A model generated the notes under the pieces. The model saw only the letters and a list, made by a program, of their open reading frames with translations, searched no databases and was not told the DNA's origin. A stretch of 64,000 nucleotides of DNA from positions 1,991,501-2,055,500 of the forward strand of contig NC_092689.1 in assembly GCF_964275005.1 (NCBI RefSeq), written 5' to 3'. Shown in pieces: positions 13,831 to 27,600 of the stretch; positions within the stretch are counted from its first letter, which is position 1, and every line of letters starts with the position of its first letter. The position numbers and the translations under genes are program-made. Source of the DNA: Diadema setosum (lineage: Eukaryota > Echinodermata > Echinoidea > Diadematoida > Diadematidae).

Positions 13831-16800
13831 TTATTTTTTTTTTTTTACAAGGAGAGATGTCATTTGAAAAGAAGCGACTTATGTCGAGGCATTATGTGTG
13901 ATTCAATCCTCAACTACGAAAAAAAAAGAGCAGAACAAGTCACGAAATGTCTTTCAAGTGTAAGGTTAAATGAAATTATCTAAATGCCGAATTGTACTCT
14001 ATGACCGATTGCATTTTATGTTGAATTACCAAATAACTAATGAGAATGATAAAAAAGAATAATTCATATCAATACTGATATTTAATAAGGTTAGCCTTAC
14101 GAACGATGATACATTTTGGTTCGATAGCATACATCCACTGCAGGTTGGGTGGACAAAGGGAATGTCACTAACACTAATATGTATACATTAGATACGTATA
14201 TAATATATAGATACATATACGGATTTTCCTTGTGATTTTTGTAACAGGTGCACGGCCATCATGGACTGGAGGAAAAAATCTAGCTTATTCCCAGATAAGT
14301 GAAAGCGAGGCACCTGGTGAGTATGATAAAAAACGAAGCAAGAAACTAGAAATTCTAAAGGAAAATAACACTCCAAGTTGACAATTAATGATTTTATTAC
14401 GTAAATAACATCAAACAGACTGGAAGAAGTTTCATTGACATTTGACATTTCATTATCAATGTCATTGAAGTTAAAGAGGTTTCAAATAATCGCAGAATCG
14501 GTGAGGTAACGATCTCTCATTACACATTTCACATACTAGTAGATCTTAACTAAAAACATCAAAACAAGATTCGTTCATTACACAAATCTTTTCGAGTGTT
14601 ACGAGTGTAATGATAATCACCTCTTATATAAAGATATTACTGTTGCTTCAAAAACATTGGAAACTTTGTGTGAATGACTGCGTACGGATGATTATATTTA
14701 TTGAAGTATTGTTGAACCGACCAATCATTAAGTCCTATGGGTATATTACAGACTTAAGATGTTGTAATATTGCAAAGACAGTTAAGGCATGCTCCTCATT
14801 ATTATACAGTTTGCTAGATTCAGGAGGTGTACAGGGTGGAGTCTTTTTGATCTATAAAAAGACCTTACTTGCAAAAGGCGCTTATTCCATCATTTTCCAT
14901 TGATATTTATAGCGCCTTTTGGAAACAAGCTCTTCATCACATAGCCTGTTTTCATGATAATAATTATAGAAATTATTATTTGCTATTAGTTTCTAATGAT
15001 TAAGGACCAATATACGTGTCATGGAAATTATTGAAGGCCAACGTGGCGAAATCTTCGTTCTGTGCAACGTCTTCTACAACTTAATTTCACATTCTACTGC
15101 CACTCCTTCTTGCATCAGGACCGCCATAGGACCAAAATTGGTTTCGTATATGCAACCAGACTTGATACAAAGCACTTATGATGTTGTAGGGCAAACCTTG
15201 TTCATGCTTTCTCCGACTGTACTCACAGATAATCAGTACACTACTTCCTGAAAATATTTAAGGTGTCTGAGTTAAAGAATCAAAAATGATTTTTTTTCCC
15301 CTCCGTATCACGCCTCTATCTGTATCTCTACCTAGGATATTTTATCGGCACCCTTCAAGCGTTCGATGGAGATAATGACCCACTTACTTACGCTATCGAC
15401 GATCTTACTACTGAAGTGGATGAGAGCAATCGTGAAAGAGACTGCTATGATTACCTCAGTGTGGAGAGTGATACAGGGAATGTTACCTTAGCAGTTAAAC
15501 TCGATTATGAGGTAAATGTTTCTTTACAGCTTTACGACTTTGCAGCAAGCTGTTTTTTTTTTTTTGTGTGTGTTTTCTTTATGGGGCAAAGTCATGAGCA
15601 CAGATTCCAAACATGGTTATGGCAGAAATACATATTGATAACTTGGGAATTTTTCGACGAGACAGGTTAAATATCGTAAATTATGTGCTGCCTCAAAGAT
15701 CAGAGAGATAGGAAATTAGCTGTGTAGAAGATGAAAATACTAAAATTTAATATGTGATTTATCTTTTGCTGACTAAGTGCATGTCATTCGATGGAGAATA
15801 ATCTTATCAAGTGTGACGGAAGAGAAACAACACGAGACACAAGAGCCACTATGATAAGGAGCTGTGTTAATGAAGTGTTTGTATAAATCTACACACCTCT
15901 AACAAGTATAACGGCAGATTTTATGTTTATAAAGACTCTTCATATTCTCCTTATTCCAATATAAACAAATTTCAATAGAATGTCTTGAGGATAGAACAAT
16001 TTGAACAATTAAAAAAATAACATAAATCGAATCGAGTGGAAACATATCAATATCAATCTGGAGGAAAAATGCACCTTAGTTAACTTAAACCAGTTTCGTA
16101 ACGCTGCTGCTTCAATTCTGCATCATCATCACTCTCAACTGATTCGTCGGAGTTCGTGACGAAGTTTTCACAGAGAGACACAAATGGCAGAAGAGTGCAA
16201 TGTCAAACGTTACTTATAAAAAAAAATGGAAACAGGTTCTCAACAATCTCTTAAATGCTAGCACTTTATAGGCTTATACATGCGGCTGTTGGCAACACAC
16301 TGTTTCCTTCTCGTGATTGCAGTGCATATTATGTTCTGTAAGTTTGTTTTGCATATTCGATTCAGAGAGAAATACAAGAAACTATTCAAACACCCTTGGG
16401 TGAGATGTTTCCTCCAGACCCTATAGATGAACACACTATATTATATGAAAGAATAAAATAGGAACTGGTAAATCACGGGACTGACGTTCTTGAAATAACA
16501 AGTGATTCTAAAAGCAAAAGTTATTTCGGTGTATAGACATTGTGCTCTTTCACATTTTGATCTACAGGAGTTTGAAAAGCTAATATGCCGCTGGCTCGTG
16601 AGCGATCCAAGTAATTCCGACGTGCAGGTAAGTAAAAGTATTTGGTAATGTGAGTCTAGCTCTTCCTGCGAATGATGCGCCCCTAATGATTCCACAGCCA
16701 GCAGGTGTTCTGTTTGTTTGTGTGTTTGTTGTTTGGTTCTCGACAGTTAAACCCCGGTCACACAGCGCTTTACGGCTTAATCACGGCCAAAACACGTCAA

Positions 16801-19800
16801 AAAGTGGTCTCGCGTGAAGCAGACGATGTTGTTCCCGTTGATGTCGAGTTTAATAAGACGAGCTACGGTCGATTTATAGACGTGGCAGGACACGGGGAAA
16901 AATCGGAACGGCGTCGTACGCGGTAAAAAGTTTTGAAGTACTCAAAATTTTATTCCGCGGACAACCACGGGCGGCACACGTGGTAAAGACGTGCAACACA
17001 CGTGAAACACACGTGATGATCAGTGTTCCGGCAGTGATTAAAACTTGGAGAGACGCGGTAAGACACGAAAGTTTAGCCGTCTGTAACGGGCAGAGCACGG
17101 TCATCTGACGCGTGTTACGCGTTGGTATCACGGAAAATAGCGTGTGTTTAGCGGCTTATCACTGACAAATGGATTTTTCTGCGTGCACACACGTGGCTGG
17201 ACGTGGTTAGCCGTGCTTAGGCAGTACTTAAGCAGTGGAACAGCCGCCAACGGCCATACCCCGTACAAAGCACGGCCAAACCAAAATTGACCAAAAAATT
17301 ACCACTTTATACGACCACGTCCACCAGATTTTCAGAACTTTTTGTACGTGATTTAGACGTGGAGTGCTGTGTGACCGGGGCTTTATGTTGAGGATATTGT
17401 GCGTTTTTTTTTCTACTTAAAGAAAACAGAACAGTATATATTATTCATATTATGCAGATATAAATGTATATAATGCGGTCCATAAGGCGCATATGCGTCG
17501 GAAAACGAGATATCTTAACAATGGCGGATCCAGAGGGGTGCACCGGGCGCGCACCCCCTCTTTATATTTGGTTAAAGCAAACGAAATCAAAAGAAAAAAT
17601 GGGGGGGGGGGGTGTGAGCTGGCGCCCCCTTTAATTTTGCAAAAAGTCGCCTCCCATTTACGAAATTCCTGGATCCGCCCCTGCTTAAGGTAATTCGCTC
17701 TAAAGGGGAAATTTGTTGATTCCCCTCAATGCCTTATCAGTGATCTGGGGCCTAAAGACTACTCCACAGTAGGACACAGAGGGCGTAGTGTTGAGGACTG
17801 TACTATCAGATACAATGGGCCGGATGCATAAACGCTAGCAATTGCTTGTGCTAGCCTTTTACTCGAATCAGTATGCATAAAAACAAGCAATTGCTTGCGA
17901 GCAGAAGCTCTTGCCAGCAAGTACAAGCAATTGCTTGCTGTCCGCAAGCAATTGCTTAGAGACCAAGCATTTGCTTAAAAACGTATGCATAAAACATACC
18001 TTTTGCTAGTTCTTGCTAGCAATTGCTTACGATTTTCCAAGCTCTGTAAAATGAGCTTGAGCTTTTGCTTATCTGGGACGTTCCCTTGTAAGTATCATTT
18101 TCATATTCATGGAAGAAAGACAACAATAATTGTGAAGGAGTGGTATAAATCTACAAGAAATTACTCTTAAGTAGAGTAAGAAATTTTTCATTTCAACAAC
18201 GGGAATGTCCAGTGGTTAGCACGCAAAATTTGATGAAAAACGGGTAGGATGTCTCACTTCGGTGGAGAGCAAGGAGACGTCTCTCCACGTGCGATCTGGC
18301 AGATGCGGGCTATTGTAAGTAGTGGTGGTAAATCAGCCAGTAATACGAGTGTGTGTATAGTTGTGTGTGTGTGTGCGTCTGTGTGTGCATTTATGAGTGT
18401 CATTTCATAGCTCTTCTGCTATGTCAGGAAATGTTTCTGCACACAAATGCCCTTTCAAATGCATACCGCCACACTCGCCTTTGTTCTTGTGTTCGCACAG
18501 GCGTGACGTCCCTTTTATTGAAAACGCAACCATTTATTGCTTGTGCGGGACAAGCAAAAGGTATAAGCACTAGCAAAAGGTTATGCATATGGATTTAAGC
18601 AATTGCTTGAGCTAGACCTTTTGCTAGACAAGCTTGTGCTTTTGCTTGAAGCAATTGCTTGTTTTATGCATTCGGCCCAATAAGGGGAGCTTGTCAGTGA
18701 TGCAAATAATTGAACAAATAAATAAATAAATAACAAATAAGAAATGGATGTATATATTGGATGTGCATAAAAAATGGGTCATGGGGCAATATATATCTGC
18801 CTTTTCTCCAAAAAAGATTGTATTTGCTCATTTACATACATAATTTAGTGGTTTAAGATGCATTTTGTTTTCTTATCAACTCAATGCTTTATTGAGCCCA
18901 TATCAACGCATAAATTCTCAAAAGAAGACAATATTTTCATTTTTACTGATTATCATTATGCTTTTTGTCAAAACTTCCCCAATATATCATTTATTCCGTA
19001 TTTAACCTTATGGCTAGTCCAGATACTGGACGATTTTAATCGTCCGCATTCCCCATACTAACACACGCATACACATGCATGCACCCACACAATGGGCCGG
19101 ATGCATAAACGCTAGCAATTGCTTGTGCTAGCCTTTTACTCGAATCAGTATGCATAAAAACAAGCAATTGCTTGCGAGGAGAAGCTCTTGCTAGCAAGTA
19201 CAAGCAATTGCTTGCTGTCCGCAAGCAATTGCTTAGAGACCAAGCATTTGCTTAAAAACGTATGCATAAAACATACCTTTTGCTAGTTCTTGCTAGCAAT
19301 TGCTTACGATTTTCCAAGCTCTGTAAAATGAGCTTGAGCTTTTGCTTATCTGGGACGTTCCCTTTTAAGTATCATTTTCATATTCATGGAAGAAAGACAA
19401 CAATTGTGTGAAGGAGTGGTATAAATCTACCAGAAATTTTTCATTTCAACAACGGGAATGTCCAGTGGTTAGCACGCAAAATTTGATGAAAAACAGGTAG
19501 GATGTCTCACTTCGGTGGAGAGCAAGGAGACGTCTCTCCACGTGCGATCTGGCAGATGCGGGCTATTGTAAGCAGGGATGGTGGGAATCAGCCAGTAATA
19601 CGAGTGTGTGTATAGTTGTGTGTGTGTGTGCGTCTGTGTGTGCATTTATGTGCGTCATTTCATAGCTCTTCTGCTATGTCAGGAAATGTTTCCGCACACA
19701 CATGCCCTTTCAAAATGCATGCTGCCACACTCGCCTTTGTTCTTGGGTTCGCACAGGCGTGACGCTATTGTTCGAACCCTAAGCAATAGACCGGTTTACT

Positions 19801-22800
19801 AATGTATGCACAGACCTTTAATTTTGCACACGGCCGCAACCTCGGGCAAACAAAGGACACGAGCCTCCAACGTCGGCTGCTGCAGCCGTCCGCGACACGT
19901 CCCCACGTGTAGACTTACGTGTATGTTGTGTACATGTGTGCGATGCATCAACTTCGACTTTACCTCCTGGCATTTCGTGTGGCTCTAAATCAATTCCCAA
20001 CCTCAGATGAGGGAGAATTCTGCTGTGATCAAACGCAATTTGGACTATAGTTTCGATTTTGTTAAATTTTGGTTTCGATTTTGTCTTCAGTAGTTTCTGA
20101 AAATGGGTGGAAAACACTGCTGCTACGGAACGTGCAACAGTGATTCGAGGTATGTGGGGAAGAGGCCTGAGATCTCGGAGTATTTTTCATCCCTTTTCCG
20201 AAACCAAAAACAAATTTGGAGAAGTGCAAGATATGGATCAAGCAGTGTGGTCGAAAGGATTTTGGAATTGAGCGAATTACCAAGGATACATACATTTGTT
20301 CAAAACATTTTGTTGGAGGAAAGGGCCCATCAGCCGAACATCCCCATCCTATCCCAGCGGCAGCCACGGAGCTTGAGCGACGGATTGCATCGAAACCTGT
20401 GCGGCCTCCTCCCCGTAAGCGGTCATTGGAAGAGCTACCGCAGTCATCTTGTCCAAAGAGAAATCGGTCAGCTGAAGAACCAGGAGAAATTCAAGATGCT
20501 CCCGTGGATGTTCCTATCTACAACTTTGTGGATCGTGGTAAGTAGTAATACTAGATATTGTAGACAGGTATAGGCCTACCATTATCAACTGCCACCAGCA
20601 GCCCAGTCCCGAACTCGTACTACGTAGCGTAATGGGGCTGCAGACTGTAGCATACAGGATCATGACAGGGGTAGTATCGCGGATAAATATCAACTTATAA
20701 TCGAAAAATTTCTTCAATTTGTATACTTACAGGTAAAGTTTAAGTGTTGACAACAGGTAGCGTGCAACGTTTGGTTCTGCCAATAGTCACTTTCTGTTCG
20801 AATTGATGACTTAATGTGACTCGGTCGAGAGGAACCTGGGAGAGCTACACTGAATTGACGGCTAGCGCATGCGCACACATCATGATGTCTGTGTGCGCAT
20901 GCGCTGGCCGTCAATTCAGTGTAGCTCTCCCAGGTTCTTCTCGGCCGAGTCACATTAAATCATCAATTCGAACAGAAAGGGACTATTGGCAGAACCAAAC
21001 GTTGCACGCTACCTGTTGTCAACACTTAAACTTTACCTGTAAGTATACAAATTAAATAAATTTTTCGATTATAAGTTGATATTTATCCGCGATACTACCC
21101 CTGTCATGATCCTGGATGCTACAGTCCGCAGCCCTATTACGCTACGTAGTACGCGTTTGGGGCTGCTGATCGCAGTTTTAATAGCCTACCATCAGCAAGA
21201 AACTACAATCAAAGAGCAGATGTTTTCCTGTCAGCCTGTAGTTCCGGGCTGTAGTTCTACATAATCTTTTGTATTATTTATCTTCCTAAGGTACTTTGAA
21301 TTTGGGTTTTTACAACAAAGTGGCCAACTGTTTTGACATATGAAGGGGAGGGGAGAAATTGTTTCCACGTTCATTGTCAGTCATTATAGTTTCGTATCCA
21401 TTTCATTTTATTACTACAGGATGCCAGACTCACTATTCACAACCACCTCGTCGACTACCATATTCAGAAGAATCACCACAATGCGCCACTAAAGATGCAG
21501 CTACACAAACAGCAATTTCCCATATCGACTTAAAATGCTACTCTACAGATGAGCTTCAAGACTCTACATTACTGTTGCGGAAAAAATTTGTTGACCGTGT
21601 AAAATCATCGGACAAGTCCTGTATCTTCTACACAGGTAAATAAAGGCTCTAACTTTCATTACGTATATGGATATATCTTGATTGATTCTTCTGTACATGT
21701 CAGATGTTCATTTTGTCATATAATTTTGAATAATCATGAGGAATTACTGTATAATCAATATATGTTACAGACATCCAAAACTGATTTGTTTGCATTCATT
21801 TTTGTTTAAGTTTAACCCCCTCCCTCATCAGAAAGTACTTCCCCAGTCATCAATTTTTATCATGTCAAGTTCCAAATCATGAAGTTTGCAATAACTATTT
21901 ATGTATGTTCTTTTGATTATTTTGCAGGTTTGAAGGTGATCATGCTGGTCTTCCTCTTTGATTTCCTACAGAAGAAGGCATCACAAATGCGATATTGGAA
22001 GGGAGCAGGTACCCCAAAACCCTTTCCAGCTGGAGCTGAGGTACATATTTACATTAAGAAGTCCTTATTTCCTTTTTAAAAGCCTTAATCCCAGAAATCT
22101 ATAATAGATAAAAGATTGCACAATTATGTTTTTCTGAAATATAAACTTCCCAAGTTAGAAGTGATTTCCATAGAAATTATTCCACACGCACAAAATACAA
22201 TATGAAATTTGTCATAGAAGAGAAAAGGTGTTGATAGAAGAAAATTGATTTGTGATATATCAAAGATAAATTTATTTGTCCTTGCCTTACCCCCTTTTTT
22301 TCTTTTATCCTAATATAACAAGATTTCTAACTCCTAAGATGGATCTCAGTACAATTGTATTAATTTTGCATATTTTCTAACATGTGTATCAATTATTGAT
22401 TTAATTCTTTTACTGTTGGTGTTTCAGGACAATCGTTCCCGTGTGCTAACCTTATTTGAAGAGTTCCTCTTGACACTGGTACGACTGCGACGTGGATGGA
22501 CAACCCTGAGTTTGGCAGATACCTTTGGCATTTCAAAGAGTCTTGCCAGCAATCTCTTCACCACCTGGATAAATTTCCTAGACCTTGAACTCAAACCTCT
22601 TCTCATCAGATGGCCAAGTCGGGAACAGGTGTTGAAACACTTGCCCAAAAGCTTCAAGCATTTCAAGAATACGCGTGCAATCATTGATTGCACAGAGATA
22701 TTTGTTTCAAAGCCATCGTTACCAAGTTCGCAACGAATTACTTGGTCCAATTACAAACATCACAATACTCTTAAGCTTCTTGTTGCAACATCTCCTCGGG

Positions 22801-24574
22801 GTACCTTCATATTCCTCTCAAAACTCTGGACTGGAAGTGTGTCAGACAAGAAGATAACAGCAGAATCAGGATTCCTGGATAAAATTGAATATGGAGACGA
22901 TATTATGGCTGATAGAGGATTTTTAATCCGAGACTTACTGGCAGAGAAGGGGGCTACTCTGAACATGCCACCCTTTGCTCAAGGAAAGCAGCTTTCAAGC
23001 CGGGCTACTACTAAGACACGCAGGATAGCATCTGCACGTATTCATGTGGAGAGAGCGATTGGACGCCTTAAAACATTCAGACTGTTAAATGGCACTGTCC
23101 CTCTAGATCTGAAGCCATTATTAAACCAAATTGTTGGTGTCTGCGCTGCTCTTTGCAATCTCCAAAAACCACTGAATGCCTGAAAGTTGAACTATTCTGG
23201 AAGAGAAACTGGTAGGTGGAGATAGGATGAGAGACGCAGAGGAGGGGGAGGGGGTCATGAAAGTCAAGTCTTGTATTATCAAAGTACCTAACTATATGTA
23301 CTGACCATCCAAAGGAAATATGAAGAGTGACTGATATTATCAGACGGTTGTTATATCAGCCATTCCGTGTAAATGTCACATGAGTCGCATCAATGAATAA
23401 AGAAGTATTGATTAAAGAACAGCTTTGTTATTAATTTTACATCAAGATATTATATTAAACAAATTATTGTTCTGTAATCAATATTTGTTTAGGTATTACA
23501 ATATTTCTGGCGCGACACTTACGTGGAATGGCAGCTGATATGTATATGCAAATTGCCACCAAGACAGATTTTAATATCCTTTTTGTGTTTGTAAAGCAAC
23601 AAAATATATATTTAATCACGTGGTTAACAATACTGTGCATTTAAGTACGTTGTTCTTTATCTTTTATCCCATCTATCACTTTTATTCTTTCCCTTCTGTT
23701 GTGTTTACTGGTATACATACATGTACCTAACTATGCCATGGTTGTAGAACCAATGAGGAGGTTGTTGTGTAAAGACGAACCTTTTGTACGGGGACCAGAA
23801 CAACAGGAGGCTTATGACCAAATCAAGAGTACAATTCCACAGAGAGTTGTTCTTGGGTTATTCAATCCAAACTTACCTACCATAGTCACAACAGATGCAT
23901 CCGATCATGGGCAAGGAGTAGTAGACCTACTTACCCAGGTCAAAGGGGGCAGGAAGTTCTAATAGCTTTTGCCTCAAGGTCGTTGACATCTGCTGAAAGA
24001 AAGTACTCCACAGGTGAAAAAGAAGCGTTGGCTTGTGTTTGGGCATGTAACAAGTGGTACACCTACCTTTGGGGTAGACATTTCGTGCCGAGGACTGATC
24101 ATAAGGCTTTGGTTACCATGTTGAGTACTAGAGGCTAAAAGGTAAAGCAACCTATGAACTAGATGATCATACAATTTGGAATGCATTTCATTTGTCTCCA
24201 TGTGGCGTAGAGAAGACAAGAGAGACGGATAGAGCTGTCTCAGGAAAAGAGGAAAGAGATGGGGTACAGCATTGTGTACAAAGAAGTTTGAGAAGTAGGG
24301 GGGAGCCCAGCTACTTACATGACTATGTGAGGTATTGGAAAAAAAAAATCAGTCATATATTCATTTTGTTAGGCAATCAGGAAACAGGAAACTGATTATA
24401 TGTGTAGAATATTGAACTCCCTTGATTTCCAGCATATATTATAATTTATGTTGTTAACCGAGAGAGAAAACATCACATGTTGTATCACACGTGTAAAAGA
24501 ATGAGTCTCAATTTATAATGTTATGTCTGGAAAGGAAAATATGGAAGGTTTTCACCCTATTCGGCTTTACATAT

Positions 24575-24611
<37 letters not shown>

Positions 24612-27600
24612 TATCTCGCCCTACATGTTTACAAAAAAGAAAAAAGAAAAGAAAAAACAACTCACCCTTTTCATGATGTAAGTAATGAACAGATACAGAG
24701 TAACAGTTTAAGGCAGAAATTTTATGTGATGATGTTGAAAGGATTGTGTAAACACTGATCAATTTGGAAATTAGTTTGGAGTATATTGTGATGGATCAGT
24801 GCCATGAAGGTAATTTCAATGAGAGGGAGAATGTTGTGTTTACAGATATACATCGCATATTCATAAAGTGTCTTAGACACCCAGACATTCATTATGTAAC
24901 CTCATTATTAAATCTTCATGTATTAGTATGTATGTGCCTCAGGTGTCAGCATGCATTCCAACACTCCACTTATTGAAACTGTTCTTATATACATTAGTGC
25001 ATGTCTGAAGACGGACAGTTCTGCAATAAACACCAAGATGTTAACTGCCACGCCTTTTCTGTTCCTTATTTTACAGTCATAAGTTTTGTTACTTGTGACC
25101 CACGATACAACACCTTTCTTTACTCAGTTCACATACACCTGTATTCTGGTTACCCCCCACCCCACTCTCTCCTTCCCCTCACTCTTTCCCTCACCCCTCT
25201 CCCCATCACTCTCTCTCTCCCCACCACACCTCTCCCCCACCCTCTCTCCCTCCCCACCACCTCTCTTTCCCTCCAACTATCTCCCCCACCCTCTCCCTAT
25301 TCACATTTCTACCTCCCCTCTCTCTCTGTCACTCTTTCGTTTCCCTCTCTCAATCTGCCGCTATCTTTCTTTTTTTCACATGCTAGCTATCTTTAAATAC
25401 TTTTTTGTTCAAACTTCAGCCTTACTCTTTGGTTTACACACCCCGAAATATTCAACTTCAAATATTTAGAACTGTCAGCTTATGCATTTAATAATCATGC
25501 ATGATAAAATGAACAAAGAAGTGTATAAATATTGAAATGCTTTATCTCAGAGAAATTTAGTCCTTAGATAATAAGTACATGCATAAGACCAAAGATAGAA
25601 TAATAATAATAATAATATTGAAAAATCTGCAGTTTCATCTGAAATACACATATAATGGGGCATTTTAACTTGGACGCAATATTTTCACTGTATGACATGC
25701 ATAGAGCTACATGCAAATATGAAATGCTTGGAGATTAAAAAAAAAAAAGTATGTACATATACATACATCCTTGTGGTCTTTGTTTTCCTTTGTATTTTAA
25801 GTTATTAAGCTTAAATCTTTCATTCAGGGCTCCAAAAACGTCATGAGCTGAAGGAGAAAGAAATTCTAATTTTCTAAACAAAATGTGACCAACGTGGTTG
25901 TGTAATCATTTGTTGTTTGATGCAGGAAATTTTCAAAAGGAAGATAATATTATCAAAAACCCTCAAAGTGGCAACATGGTAAAGAGTAAAAAATGACTAT
26001 TTTTTCAAAGAAAATTAGCACTTTTACTTTTTAACAAACTTGGCAATGGAGAATCAATTAAATAGCATTTATTTAAATAGAAATATTGTAGAAATGAAAT
26101 ACATTATACATGCAGTCGGTATGCATGTGTTTGTTGTCAATGAGAGCATGAAACGGTGAGTGAATTTGCGTTAAAATATTTCCTGTCATGAATGGGGCAA
26201 AATATGAAAGATAGAGAATATGCGCCCTTATCACTTACTGAAATCCTGCAAATTCAAATAAAGAAAAAAAATCAGGAATAGCTTGGGATGGTCAAATATA
26301 CGTCCTAACCATCCCTCTAAATTTGTAATGTTTCTGAGGTATGTATAATAATATGTATGCAATTACATAGTTTAGCATTGTTTTGGATAACTGGAAAAAC
26401 TGTGTATGATTACCAGTACTGAACTCAAATTATCTGCAAGTGTACATGTACAACAGTACTTTGAGTTTAACACAGATTGGAGTTTAACACAGTTTTGGTA
26501 GGATAGCGTTAATGAAAAACAGTTCCAACTTGATGACCATTTCCTTGAAATACTGTTCATCGAACTTGACTGGTACAACACAGATTCCCTTCTTTGTGTA
26601 GACAACAAGGTCACAATGACTGATACCACACACCCCCATCTGTCCCTGGATTTGCGCGAAGTACTTGCATGACGAGTCCATTGCCAGCTCCCCGTCTGGA
26701 CCAACAATACATCCACGTTTCCTGGCTGCATCCTTTGGATGTGAGTCTCTCTCGGTGAACGGGCATTTGACCTCCACAAGTCTCTTCTCAGGGCATGAGA
26801 CACATTTGCAGGTTGCCACTCCATCCGGTGACGCTCCAATGTAGGCTCTCTCTAGAAGCAGACACAGACCACTCTGCCTCAACTTATGCTGCCGATGTGA
26901 CTGTCTCCTCACGCGAGAATAGTGCTCCGCAGCCACCTTCTCCTTCTTGCGCCCCCACTCGATAGCAGCCGGTTCGAACTCGAGGGCACCTCCCTCAATG
27001 ATCCTGCTGGCAAGTGTACCACCATCCTGCTTCTTCGAAGAAAGTACTGAGTTGAAGTTGGAAGCAGTCAGCCGGCACTTGCGTAGGTCATGCCACATCT
27101 GATTTCCGGCCTGTCCTCTTGTATGATGCTCTACGTCTCCGACCTCCTCCTTGGTCATAATGATCCTCTCCGCCACTTCTGCTGGTGTCAGTGGACTCGC
27201 CGAATTACTAACAATGGTGGCTACCTGCTTATCCACCATTAGATGGTCATACGCGAAAGGTGCTGGTTGATTCTCTCGCAATGCAACGTCATAGAACTCC
27301 AACGCAGCTGCATCGGGGTCAGCCTGGAGAATAATAAAGCGGATAAGAAAAGTTTAATCATATAACTATATTGGGGTTAATTTTGCATCTTTAGAAGATT
27401 ACAAAATATCTACTCTCTAAATAACTTTCATTTATTCATTATTAATATTATCATTATAAGAATGATGGTGCAAGAAATTATTATTTTGCATGCCAAATAC
27501 AAATACAGTGGAAACTCTGCATAAAGAGATCTGATATAACAATATTCCTATACAGGTGAATAATCTGGTTCCAGCTCTTTATAATTCATTGTTTGCTAAC

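Noticed and set aside
17759-19224. Two near-identical - strand open frames (17759-17947 and 19036-19224)
   Set aside because: They are the same palindrome-rich end of two transposon copies; the similarity is repeat identity, not coding conservation.
20103-20573. 156-residue open frame from the THAP ATG
   Set aside because: Only its first 25 or so residues resemble THAP; the rest is out of frame with the homologous sequence and reads through the donor at 20538.
22424-22966. - strand open frames opposite the transposase exon
   Set aside because: Shadows of the DDE exon; no domain of their own.
23699-24145. An endogenous retrovirus
   Set aside because: Only an RT-end/RNase H piece of Ty3/Gypsy type with frameshifts; no LTR, gag or env is visible.
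25001-25469. Overlapping Pro/Leu/Ser-rich open frames of 127-131 residues
   Set aside because: Produced by the C/T low-complexity tract; open in more than one frame.
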